Assembly: GCF_934617235.1 (NCBI RefSeq)
Contig: NZ_CAKTTZ010000073.1
Location: 1 to 6,456, forward strand
Source: an uncultured Ellagibacter sp.
GTDB lineage: Bacteria > Actinomycetota > Coriobacteriia > Coriobacteriales > Eggerthellaceae
DNA length: 6,456 nt
Reading direction: 5' to 3'
This document shows positions 1-5,972 of this stretch, in pieces; position 1 is the stretch's first letter, and each line of letters starts with the position of its first letter. The notes below the pieces were generated by a model. That model ran no database searches. It saw only the letters and a list, made by a program, of their open reading frames with translations, and had not been told where the DNA came from. A program made the position numbers and the translations under genes.

Positions 1-347
1 ACATGGCGGTACATGAGAAGCGACGCCGCAAAGGGCGAAAGCAGGGTGTTCCCGCTCGCCACGAACAGCTGCGCCGCCACGGCGAACAGAACATAGAAGG
101 CAAGCCAGCGCGCAATCGCGGAAAAACGGCGGCAATACGCCATCACGGCGACGGTAAGCGCCAAAACGCCCATCTCGGCGAACAGGCTTTGTGTGAGCGC
201 CATCTGCACGTTGATCGCCGCCAGCACCGCAAGCGACACGCGCGGGTCGAGATGGCGCGGCGCGGCGTTGGCTGGGTTGGCAGGCGCCGAGGGCCGCGCC
301 TGCGCGGCCGCGCTCAAGGGCAAAGGCGCATCCATCGAAAGAGCCAT
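1..347 (-). CDS. Probable ECF transporter transmembrane (T) component, EcfT/CbiQ family, partial
   Basis: The minus strand is open from an ATG at 347 to the left edge (115 codons) with no stop, so only the N-terminus is visible. After a ~32-residue Ala/Pro-rich lead comes LDPRVSLAVLAAINVQM, matching the LDPR-type start of EcfT/CbiQ proteins, followed by hydrophobic segments broken by an Arg-rich turn (YCRRFSAIARW). EcfT proteins sit in the membrane, join a substrate-binding S component to two ABC ATPases, and import vitamins or metal ions. A Shine-Dalgarno AAGGAC (357-362) lies 9 nt from the ATG and fixes the start. The gene is divergent from the AraC-family regulator, which suggests that regulator controls it. 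The S and A components would lie outside the window. The substrate cannot be told. Family assignment rests on the short N-terminal motif and membrane pattern, so it is good but not certain. Confidence 0.72.
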   Translation of the reverse strand, partial: MALSMDAPLPLSAAAQARPSAPANPANAAPRHLDPRVSLAVLAAINVQMALTQSLFAEMGVLALTVAVMAYCRRFSAIARWLAFYVLFAVAAQLFVASGNTLLSPFAASLLMYRH

Positions 348-442
348 GCGGTTTTCGTCCTTCTTTCTATCTGTTAGCCGTATATAACTTCTTCACGCTA
401 AAATAGGGCTCCGTAAAGCGATGCGAAAGATGAAAAGAGAAG
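348..442. promoter_or_regulatory. Divergent promoter region between the EcfT-like gene and the AraC-family regulator
   Basis: These 95 bp separate two divergent start codons and are distinctly more AT-rich than the flanks. A plausible plus-strand -10 is TAAAAT at 399-404, with no good -35, as is common for activator-dependent promoters. A minus-strand -10 may lie in the TATATAA stretch at 381-387. The minus-strand gene's ribosome binding site is at 357-362. No clear AraC-type direct repeat was found. The promoter role is inferred from layout. Confidence 0.5.
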
Positions 443-1495
443 ATGGAAAACAACGCCGAAAAGAATTCAAGTTCTACCGAAAAATCAACCGGAAGCCATG
501 CCGCAGGACGGGAAAACCCGCTTTACGACATGTTCGTCACGCAGCTTTCGCAGCTGCACACCGTGTGCGCGGAGGAAGCGCTCGCGCACGGATTCGGACG
601 GGCCGACCTGGTGCGAAGCGTCGGCGAGACGTGGTTCGTCGACCCCCGGTACGGCAGGGGCTCCTATTGGTTCTACCTCATGGACAACGACACCATCGTC
701 GTGTCGATGGACATCACGTACGGGCGCGCCGTGGAAGCGGCCATAGAGACTGTTCCCTACCTGGGGTTCGGCCTCTACGAGCATGCGATGCCCAAGTATT
801 GCTCGCCCGAGTGCGCCGGGTCTAACTCCAAGCTCATAGGACACGACTGGGATGGCGGCCCCTACATAAGCTCGTTCGAGCCCGACAAACGACTGTCGTC
901 GGCGTCGATTACCATAGCCCCTGAAGCGATACGTCGCTATGCGGACGCCTTGCGCTGCGACGAGGGGAAACTGCGCCGCGCCATCGCGCGGCTCACCGCG
1001 TCGGACGGCGTGCCCGGCCTGCCCTCGGCGCTTCGAGGGCTCGACATCGCCTACCCCGCCGCATCGGTGGCCGACGCGTATTACCACGCCAAGGTGATCG
1101 AATGCTTCGCGCTGCTGGCAAGCGGCATCCCCGAGAAGGACCCGGCAGCCGACGCCGTGCGCATAAGCGACAGGGACTGCGTCGAGTGCATCTGTTCCTA
1201 CATCGACGGCAACCTATCGTCCGACCTCAGCACGAAAACGCTGTGCGGCATCGCCCATGTGAGCGAAGGGAAGATGATATCGGCGTTTCGCAACGTGCAA
1301 GGGGACACCCCGCAAAGCTACATCCGCGCGCAGCGTCTGGAATACGGCCGACGCCTCCTCCTTGACGGGGGCCGCGAGATCGGAGGGATCGCCAGAAGCG
1401 CAGGCTACCGCAACCAAGGGGCGTTCACCGACGCGTTCAAGCGCGCCTACGGTACAACACCGCGCGCCTATCGCAAAAGATCGCGCATCGGATAG
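443..1495 (+). CDS. AraC-family transcriptional regulator
   Basis: This is a complete 350-residue protein. The C-terminal ~100 residues (about 244-346) form the AraC/XylS DNA-binding domain, with a first helix-turn-helix near 262-283 (STKTLCGIAHVSEGKMISAF) and a second near 311-333. The latter carries the family signature pattern: IGGIARSAGYRNQGAFTDAF followed by KRAYGTTPRAYR. The N-terminal ~240 residues are presumably the effector-sensing part. They contain several Cys and aromatic residues but match no sensor family I recognise. The first ~25 residues are polar and probably disordered. The ATG at 443 has an AAGAGAAG purine run just upstream; an ATG at 421 is in a different frame. It is transcribed away from the EcfT-like gene and, by the usual logic of divergent AraC regulators, probably controls that transporter. 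The ligand is unknown. Confidence 0.9.
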   Translation: MENNAEKNSSSTEKSTGSHAAGRENPLYDMFVTQLSQLHTVCAEEALAHGFGRADLVRSVGETWFVDPRYGRGSYWFYLMDNDTIVVSMDITYGRAVEAAIETVPYLGFGLYEHAMPKYCSPECAGSNSKLIGHDWDGGPYISSFEPDKRLSSASITIAPEAIRRYADALRCDEGKLRRAIARLTASDGVPGLPSALRGLDIAYPAASVADAYYHAKVIECFALLASGIPEKDPAADAVRISDRDCVECICSYIDGNLSSDLSTKTLCGIAHVSEGKMISAFRNVQGDTPQSYIRAQRLEYGRRLLLDGGREIGGIARSAGYRNQGAFTDAFKRAYGTTPRAYRKRSRIG

Positions 1496-1531
1496 GACGG
1501 AGCATCGCGCTATACCCGCCGCCCCGAAAAC

Positions 1532-1565
1532 AGATGGGAGCCGGCCATGCAACCGGATCCCATCT
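1532..1565 (-). terminator. Hairpin, possible intrinsic terminator for the minus-strand remnant operon
   Basis: A 13-bp stem with one mismatch (1532-1544 with 1553-1565) encloses an 8-nt loop. On the minus strand it is followed within 3 nt by a short TTTT run (1527-1530), a weak but reasonable intrinsic terminator. On the plus strand no U-run follows, so it fits the AraC gene's 3' end less well, although a bidirectional role is possible. Confidence 0.45.
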
Positions 1566-1600
1566 CAAGAGCGGGGGAATGCTTCCACGTCATGCGAGTC

Positions 1601-1660
1601 TTACCAGAGCAGAAGCTCGTGGCCGGCTTCGATCGCCACGATCAGCGCTTTCTTGCCCAT
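1601..1660 (-). pseudogene. Truncated 5' end of an unidentified gene (19-codon stub)
   Basis: From an ATG at 1660 the frame reads MGKKALIVAIEAGHELLLW and then stops. It is preceded by a strong purine-rich ribosome binding site (GAGGGGAG, about 1666-1673). It starts 25 nt after the stop of the hydrolase-like scrap, the spacing of a normal operon. The start MGKKALIV recalls the first beta strand of Rossmann/flavodoxin-like proteins, but 19 residues are too few to name a family. The likeliest reading is a gene whose body was lost by deletion, leaving its start signals. A genuine micropeptide is possible but less likely in this decayed context. Confidence 0.35.
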
Positions 1661-1685
1661 TGGCACTCCCCTCGCAGCTGTCTTT

Positions 1686-1787
1686 CTATCCAAGGTTCTT
1701 ATCGAAGAACGCCGAGATCGCGTCCCAGGGGATGGCCGCCGCTCTCGCCGGTGCAGCTCAAGCCCACGCCGTCCGGAAGCCGTTCCA
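1686..1787 (-). pseudogene. Degenerate C-terminal scrap resembling an alpha/beta hydrolase
   Basis: In a minus-strand frame shifted from the acetyltransferase remnant, the codons from 1787 read WNGFRTAWA, a TGA stop, then AAPARAAAIPWDAISAFFDKNLG and the terminal TAG (1686-1688). The pattern resembles the end of dienelactone-hydrolase-type alpha/beta hydrolases: a catalytic-His region of the HGF type followed by a helix ending in ...AFFDKxLG. Here the His would be Asn, and an internal stop breaks the frame. Only about 33 residues remain, so the family call is tentative. It overlaps the out-of-frame tail of the acetyltransferase remnant, consistent with a deletion that fused two neighbouring genes. 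Confidence 0.35.
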
Positions 1788-2001
1788 TGAGCAATTCCCC
1801 GAAGACATCTCTGGTCTCTGAGAGGCTCCGGAAGGAGGAGTTCATGCGCGCAGTTATACACATTGCGCGCTCGGATGCGGCAACCATGATGCGGTGAATC
1901 TCCGAGCCGGCCTCGATTTCCCTGCCCGAAGCCATAGCCTCAAGAAAGGTTTCTATGTCTTCTTGCGTTAAATCGTGGGTGTCTTCGTAATAGTCGGTCA
2001 T
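1699..2001 (-). pseudogene. Sugar O-acetyltransferase (maltose/galactoside acetyltransferase family), N-terminal fragment
   Basis: The reading frame from the ATG at 2001 encodes 100 residues. Residues 12 to about 70 look like the helical N-terminal domain of sugar O-acetyltransferases: FLEAMASGREIEAGSEIHRI, then a helix leading to ITARMNSSFRS and DVFGEL. Intact family members are about 200 residues and go on to an FPPFYTDCGKNI-type segment and a left-handed beta helix of hexapeptide repeats that holds the acetyl-CoA site. Here the homology stops near residue 70, and the last ~30 residues (MERLPDGVGL onward) are unrelated; they appear to be hydrolase-like DNA read out of frame. It has an excellent ribosome binding site, AGGAGGAA (2005-2012). 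Without the hexapeptide domain it cannot be an active acetyltransferase. It may still be translated as a short protein. Confidence 0.6.
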
Positions 2002-2071
2002 TGCTTCCTCCTTTCCGGCTTACCAAAATAGTAAGGAGGAATTCGACCTATAGCTATTGCCGATATTGAAA

Positions 2072-2103
2072 TTCGCATTATGCCTAAATAAGCATAATGC
2101 GAA
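2072..2103. repeat. Perfect 12-bp inverted repeat, possible operator
   Basis: TTCGCATTATGC (2072-2083) and GCATAATGCGAA (2092-2103) are exact reverse complements separated by 8 AT-rich bases (CTAAATAA). It lies about 70-100 bp upstream of the acetyltransferase remnant start. There is no T-run on either side, so it is not an intrinsic terminator. The form, two perfect arms about two helical turns apart centre to centre, suits a dimeric regulator's binding site. No regulator gene survives next to it. Its role is inferred. Confidence 0.5.
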
Positions 2104-2435
2104 GAATGACAAGAAGGAATGGAACTAAGCGGAGACGCCGTCCACCCTTGCTCAGGAAATGCGAAAGACGCGAAACGAATACCCCAGACATCGATTTCCG
2201 GCTCCATAGCGGCACGTCTACCGACCTCATGGACGGGGCTTGTTCGTGAGCAATCGACTTCTTGCTCTAGTGTGAGCCCTGAATGTAAAGCGATTTCGGT
2301 ATCGCACTGTCATTCGAAGGGCTCATCGTCTCTTCCGTAGAAGCGAACCCCGAGCGCCTGTCTGAAACACCCACCGGTTCTTGGGCATCGGGAAATAGCA
2401 GGCGGCTCAAAACGAGAGTGGGCTCTTCTTCCCTG
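2104..2435. other. Intergenic stretch with no recognisable gene
   Basis: About 330 bp lie between the inverted repeat and the zur promoter. Short open frames exist on both strands (for example plus 2119-2340 and minus 2267-2479). Their translations are low in recognisable structure, rich in Ser/Arg and lack convincing ribosome binding sites. Nothing resembling an RNA gene was seen. It may be further decayed coding DNA. Confidence 0.4.
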
Positions 2436-2464
2436 TTGACATCTTCCCGCGCTATGTTTAATAT
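2436..2464 (+). promoter_or_regulatory. Sigma-70-type promoter of the zur-znu operon
   Basis: A consensus -35 TTGACA (2436-2441) and a -10 TAATAT (2459-2464) are separated by exactly 17 bp. Transcription would begin near 2471, about 26 nt before the zur start codon. The close match to consensus predicts a strong promoter needing repression, which fits the overlapping Zur-type operator. Confidence 0.8.
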
Positions 2465-2478
2465 GCGAACGATTCTCA
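2464..2478. promoter_or_regulatory. Probable Zur/Fur-family operator
   Basis: TGCGAACGATTCTCA is a 7-1-7 imperfect palindrome (5 of 7 positions pair). From memory it resembles the TGAAAATGATTTTCA-type boxes of actinobacterial Zur and related Fur-family repressors, agreeing at about 11 of 15 positions. It overlaps the last base of the -10 and the predicted start of transcription, so a bound repressor would block RNA polymerase. Binding by the adjacent Zur is inferred. Confidence 0.6.
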
Positions 2479-2496
2479 AATTAGAGAGAGGAACGC

Positions 2497-2931
2497 ATGC
2501 GCGGACAGTATAAAACAGTTCAACGAAAGGCGATTATCGATTGCCTTTCGCATGCTCGCGGCCATATGACCGCAGCTGCCGTGCACGCCGCGCTTTCCGA
2601 ATCGGGACACACGGTTTCTTCGGCCACGGTGTACCGCCAGTTGGAGAAGCTCATCGACGAAGGCGTTGCGATGAAATCAACGCCCGTCGGGGAAAAGAGC
2701 GCCTGCTTCGAGATAATCGATCGCGATGCATGCGAAGCTCCGCATTGCTACCACATGAAATGCCTTTTCTGCGGAAGGCTCATCCATCTCGATTGCGACG
2801 AGGTCGAGAGGCTGTGCGCTCATATGCTCGACAAACACGGCTTTCGCATCGATATGACAAGCACCGTGCTGTTCGGAACCTGCAAAGAGTGTTCCGCCCA
2901 GTCGGCGGATTTGGAGCGCCGCAATGCGTGA
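2497..2931 (+). CDS. zur: Fur-family transcriptional repressor, probably zinc-responsive Zur
   Basis: This 144-residue protein has the usual Fur-family length and order. An N-terminal winged helix spans about 1-75, with recognition helix SSATVYRQLEKLIDEG at 41-56. A C-terminal dimerisation and metal domain follows. Two CxxC pairs, C89-C92 (CLFC) and C129-C132 (CKEC), form the structural zinc site. H83, C84, H86 and the HLDC at 97-100 are candidates for the sensing site, where Cys84 stands at a position often occupied by His. The start ATG has AGAGAGGAA just upstream (about 2485-2493). Zur proteins with zinc bound repress zinc-uptake genes. The downstream znuA-znuC-znuB genes make Zur far likelier than Fur, PerR or Mur. 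A Fur-type palindrome in its own promoter predicts autoregulation. The gene overlaps the next one by 8 nt. Confidence 0.88.
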   Translation: MRGQYKTVQRKAIIDCLSHARGHMTAAAVHAALSESGHTVSSATVYRQLEKLIDEGVAMKSTPVGEKSACFEIIDRDACEAPHCYHMKCLFCGRLIHLDCDEVERLCAHMLDKHGFRIDMTSTVLFGTCKECSAQSADLERRNA

Positions 2932-3280
2932 CTCTCATTTTCGCGGCGCCATGCGAGAGACTCACATGCGGTTGCACGCCGGCTCCAGCGCGGCGGTGAA
3001 CTCCCCTTTTGCGCGCATCGCGGCGGTGGCGATCACCCTTGCCCTGATCGCGCCTTCGCTTTTCATCGTTTGCGAGGCCCATCATGATTGCTCGGGCGAT
3101 GGGTGCCAGGTGTGCCACGTGCTCGCCATCGCCTCGTCTCTCGCGCACGCCGACTCCGATGCCCCGACAGGGTCAAGCGCGCCTGTGCTCCTCCCCGCGC
3201 TTGTGCCGCTCACGCTCGCACCTGTCGTGCGAGCTTGCGCGACAACGCTCGTCGACCTTCAAGTGAGGCTTGACTGTTAA
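2924..3280 (+). CDS. Small Cys/His-rich membrane protein of unknown function in the zinc operon
   Basis: This 118-residue protein belongs to no family I can name. A basic N-terminus is followed by a hydrophobic segment (about 31-49), a tight cluster of potential metal ligands (C50, H53, H54, C56, C61, C64, H65), a polar linker, and a second hydrophobic stretch (about 84-103). It ends in DC. If the first segment is an uncleaved anchor, or a signal peptide, the Cys/His cluster lies just outside the membrane. Its start overlaps the zur stop (ATGCGTGA), and a GGAG at 2913-2916 lies 7 nt upstream, indicating translational coupling. In-frame ATGs at 2951 and 2966 are alternatives, and 2966 would give a cleaner signal/anchor. 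The context suggests a role in zinc handling, such as a zinc scavenger or a partner of ZnuA, but this is inference. Confidence 0.7.
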   Translation: MRDSHFRGAMRETHMRLHAGSSAAVNSPFARIAAVAITLALIAPSLFIVCEAHHDCSGDGCQVCHVLAIASSLAHADSDAPTGSSAPVLLPALVPLTLAPVVRACATTLVDLQVRLDC

Positions 3281-3284
3281 GTTC

Positions 3285-3338
3285 CCTGTGTATTTCAAAC
3301 GCGATGAAAATGCCTGCTTTTCAGGCACAATACACAGG
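3285..3338 (+). promoter_or_regulatory. Structured znuA leader that can pair the znuA ribosome binding site
   Basis: CCTGTGTATT (3285-3294) and AATACACAGG (3329-3338) are perfect 10-bp complements. The right arm includes the AGG of the znuA Shine-Dalgarno AGGAG (3336-3340). Between them lies a second perfect hairpin, TGCCTG/CAGGCA (3311-3316 with 3322-3327, loop CTTTT). An alternative stem, TGAAAA/TTTTCA (3305-3310 with 3318-3323), excludes it. The whole 67-bp gap after the upstream stop codon is thus largely foldable. This could gate znuA translation or protect the 3' part of the operon mRNA. The complementarity is seen directly; the function is inferred. Confidence 0.5.
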
Positions 3339-3347
3339 AGTCAAAGC

Positions 3348-4337
3348 ATGATGAAAATGAATAAGCTGTTCACGGCTGCGTTCGCGGCCGTTTTGGCGGT
3401 GCTCTCGATTGTCGGCCTTTCGGCGTGCACGAGCACTTCGGGTACCACAGGTTCGAACTCGAGCGAGAGCCAGTCCGCAAGCAAGTCGCAGAAAATCCAG
3501 GTTGTGGCAAGTTTCTATCCTATGGCTGATTTCGCGCAGAAGATCGGAGGCGACCATGTCGAGGTCGAAAACCTCTGCCCGGCAGGAACCGAACCCCATG
3601 AGTGGGAGCCGTCGCCCGCCGACATCAAGGCGATCGAAAGCGCTCGCGTCTTCGTATACAACGGCGCCGATATGGAAGGCTGGGTGGATGACGCTTTGGC
3701 CTCCGCAAATGTCACGGGAACGGTTGTCTGCGCGTCCGACGGCATCGATCTGCGCGTTGCCGACCACGACCACGATGCCGACGAAGCCGACCCGCATGAG
3801 CACGCGGGCGAACACGACCCGCATGTATGGCTCGCACCCGAAAACGCGAAGAAGGAAGCCGAGAACATCAAGGATGCGCTGGTGAAGGCTGATCCCGACA
3901 ACGCTTCGGACTATGAGGCGAACTACGAGAAATGGGCGCGCGAGTTCGACGACCTCGATAGCGAGTTCGCAAGTCGGCTTTCCCAGACTTCGGGCAAGAC
4001 CATCGTCGTATCCCATGAGGCATTCGGCTACCTATGCGACGCATACGGCCTGACACAGGAGCCTATCACGGGCATGGACGCCGAGGGCGAGCCCGACGCG
4101 AAGACTATGGCCGAGATCGTGCAGTTCGTGCGCGACAACAACGTGAAGGTCATCTTCTCGGAAGATTTGGTCAGCCCCAAGATCGCGCAGCAGATCGCCG
4201 AGGAGACGGGGGCTTCCTGCAAGGTTCTCAACCCGATCGAAGGCCTGGAACAAGACGAGCTCGACGCGGGTGAGGATTACTTCTCCGTCATGCGCGACAA
4301 CCTTGACGAGCTGGTCGGCGCCTTGAATCAGCAATAA
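3348..4337 (+). CDS. znuA: Zinc ABC transporter substrate-binding lipoprotein ZnuA
   Basis: The 329-residue protein starts MMKMNKLFTA, followed by a hydrophobic signal and a lipobox LSAC with Cys27 as the lipidated residue. A Ser-rich linker leads into the mature domain, so it is anchored on the outer face of the membrane. It belongs to the cluster A-I (ZnuA/TroA) metal-binding proteins. Likely zinc ligands are H84 (TEPHEWEP), H159 (DPHVWLAP), H223 (VSHEAFGYL) and an acidic residue near 309-310 (GEDYFSVM). A His/Asp/Glu-rich loop at about 139-159 (ADHDHDADEADPHEHAGEHD) is typical of zinc rather than manganese carriers. The ATG at 3348 is chosen because AGGAG lies 7 nt upstream and it gives a proper signal peptide; a TTG at 3270 would add 26 unlikely residues. 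It delivers zinc to ZnuB/ZnuC, encoded directly downstream. Confidence 0.93.
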   Translation: MMKMNKLFTAAFAAVLAVLSIVGLSACTSTSGTTGSNSSESQSASKSQKIQVVASFYPMADFAQKIGGDHVEVENLCPAGTEPHEWEPSPADIKAIESARVFVYNGADMEGWVDDALASANVTGTVVCASDGIDLRVADHDHDADEADPHEHAGEHDPHVWLAPENAKKEAENIKDALVKADPDNASDYEANYEKWAREFDDLDSEFASRLSQTSGKTIVVSHEAFGYLCDAYGLTQEPITGMDAEGEPDAKTMAEIVQFVRDNNVKVIFSEDLVSPKIAQQIAEETGASCKVLNPIEGLEQDELDAGEDYFSVMRDNLDELVGALNQQ

Positions 4338-4349
4338 CCTGGGTGGATT

Positions 4350-5156
4350 ATGGGCGAAAATCGGTTAATCGCACGCACTCCGCGCGTGGGGAGCAAAGCC
4401 AACCTGCGACATGCGGGGCAGCCCTTCCCTCCCGTTCATCTTTCCCATGTCGGGTTCTCCTATGGAGCGCAGGAGGTCTTATCCGATGTCGACCTGACGA
4501 TCGGCGATGGGGAGACGTGCGCGATTCTCGGCGAAAACGGAGCGGGAAAATCGACGCTTCTGAAGGTGATGCTCGGATCTTTGGCTGCGACCAGGGGAAA
4601 CGCCGAGCTGTTCGGCATCCCTGTCGGCTCGTTCCGCGATTGGCGGCGCGTCGGATACGTGCAGCAGCAGATAGCGGGCCTGTACGAGCGATTCCCGGCA
4701 ACGGTCGCGGAAGTGGTTGCCGCGAATCGCTATGCCGCGCGACGGAGGTTTATGCCCAGGTCGGCAAACGATGCGGAAGCGGTCGAACGCGCCTTGGAAA
4801 AAGTCGGCGCGCAGATGCTTTCCCGTCGCCTTGTCGGGGAGCTCTCAGGCGGGCAGCTTCAGCGCGTTCTTCTCGCTCGAGCGCTGGTGAACGACCCCGA
4901 TCTGCTCATTCTCGACGAGCCGACAAGCGGCATGGACGCCGATGCCGTCGGGTCCTTCGTCGACTTGCTGCAGGAGATCGTGGCGTCGGGAGAACGCTCC
5001 GCGCTGCTTATCACGCACGACATGCGCAGGCTGTCGGCGTTGCCGGCACGGGTTTTACGGCTGGAATCGGGGAAGCTGCGCGAAACCGGGTACCCTGCGC
5101 AATCGGAGGCGCGGGGTTCGTCCGATCGTGCGGCTCTTTTGCGGGAGGGGATGTAG
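4350..5156 (+). CDS. znuC: Zinc ABC transporter ATP-binding protein ZnuC
   Basis: This 268-residue ATPase has all the ABC hallmarks in order: Walker A GENGAGKST (61-69), a Q-loop in VGYVQQQ (about 102-107), signature LSGGQ (165-169), Walker B LLILDE (185-190), D-loop SGMD and switch His in ITHD (H223). It would sit on the cytoplasmic face and drive zinc import through ZnuB. About 28 residues precede the first strand (VHLSHVGFSYG), a longer lead than usual. No internal ATG replaces the start, and a GGTGGA (4342-4347) precedes it. The gene begins 12 nt after znuA and ends immediately before the znuB ATG, indicating one transcript. The family alone cannot separate zinc from manganese transporters; the zur gene and the His-rich ZnuA argue for zinc. 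Confidence 0.92.
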   Translation: MGENRLIARTPRVGSKANLRHAGQPFPPVHLSHVGFSYGAQEVLSDVDLTIGDGETCAILGENGAGKSTLLKVMLGSLAATRGNAELFGIPVGSFRDWRRVGYVQQQIAGLYERFPATVAEVVAANRYAARRRFMPRSANDAEAVERALEKVGAQMLSRRLVGELSGGQLQRVLLARALVNDPDLLILDEPTSGMDADAVGSFVDLLQEIVASGERSALLITHDMRRLSALPARVLRLESGKLRETGYPAQSEARGSSDRAALLREGM

Positions 5157-5972
5157 ATGGTGCAGCTGCTTGCCGATATGTTCTCCCATGCGTTCATGAC
5201 GCGTGCGTTCGTTGCAGGCATCGTGCTCGGCGCGGCCATCCCGCTTGTCGGCGTCGTCGTGGTGCTCAAACGCCTGTCGATGGTCGGCGATGCGCTTTCG
5301 CACGCCTCGCTCGCGGGCGTGGCTGCCGGGCTCATCGGAGGCCTGAATCCCGTTGCGGGCGCAACCGCGGCGTGCATGGCGGCCGCCCTGACCGTCGAGG
5401 GAATCCGCCGTCGCTTCGAAGGGCACGCCGATCTCGCCATCGCCGTGGTCACGGCAGCGGGCGTCGGGCTTGCGGGCGTGCTCTCGGGCTTCGTCCCGAA
5501 CAGCTCCACGTTCTCGAGCTTTCTCTTCGGCAGCATCGTGACGGTCGACGACGGCGAGCTCGCCGTCGTCGTCGCGCTCGGCATCGCCATCGTGCTTCTG
5601 AGCGTTCTGTTCAACCGCGAGCTGTTCTGGGTGGCCCTCGACGAGCGCGCCGCAAGACTCGCAGGCGTGCGCACGACCTTGGTGAATTTCTCGTTCATCC
5701 TGATGACGGCGGTGGCCGTGTCGATCGCATCGCGCACGGTCGGCACGCTCATCGTCAGCTCCATGATGACGGTGCCCGTAGCCTGCGCTCTCGTGGTCGC
5801 GCGGAGCTGGAAACAGACGGTCGTCGTGTCATGCGGGGTCGGCATGGTGAGCGCCGCCTGCGGGCTCGTAGCCTCCTACGCGTTCGGATTCAAGCCCGGC
5901 GGAGCAATCGTGCTCGTCGAGATAGCTTTGCTGATGGCGACGTTCGCAGGGAAGAAGCTGCTGGGCCGGTAA
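5157..5972 (+). CDS. znuB: Zinc ABC transporter permease ZnuB (ABC-3 family)
   Basis: This 271-residue, very hydrophobic protein has about eight membrane segments, the usual size for ABC-3 permeases. Family landmarks are GDALSHASLAGVA (44-56), STFSSFLFGSI (117-127), the cytoplasmic DERAARLAGV (162-171) that probably docks on the ATPase, SSMMTVPVA (201-209) and GFKPGGAIV (244-252). It forms the membrane channel that takes zinc from ZnuA, powered by ZnuC. Its ATG follows the znuC stop with no gap, and the ribosome binding site GGAGGGG lies inside the znuC 3' end, implying coupled translation. It is the last gene of the operon. No convincing intrinsic terminator follows, only a GC-rich run and five Ts near 6005-6009. 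Confidence 0.93.
   Translation: MVQLLADMFSHAFMTRAFVAGIVLGAAIPLVGVVVVLKRLSMVGDALSHASLAGVAAGLIGGLNPVAGATAACMAAALTVEGIRRRFEGHADLAIAVVTAAGVGLAGVLSGFVPNSSTFSSFLFGSIVTVDDGELAVVVALGIAIVLLSVLFNRELFWVALDERAARLAGVRTTLVNFSFILMTAVAVSIASRTVGTLIVSSMMTVPVACALVVARSWKQTVVVSCGVGMVSAACGLVASYAFGFKPGGAIVLVEIALLMATFAGKKLLGR

Noticed and set aside
3..387. Plus-strand open frames at the left edge
   Set aside because: They are antisense to the EcfT-like gene, whose motif, membrane pattern and ribosome binding site are far more convincing.
1998..2207. A 69-codon minus-strand frame ending in overlap with the acetyltransferase remnant's start
   Set aside because: The overlap looks like translational coupling, but the frame runs through the perfect inverted repeat, the translation resembles no protein I know, and its own start has no good ribosome binding site.
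3270..3347. Upstream TTG start for znuA adding 26 residues
   Set aside because: It would bury the signal peptide behind a charged extension and overlap the previous gene. The ATG at 3348 has a proper ribosome binding site and signal peptide.
4859..5845. A 328-codon minus-strand open frame opposite znuC/znuB
   Set aside because: Ser/Thr/Ala-rich low-complexity antisense shadow with no ribosome binding site and no recognisable domain.
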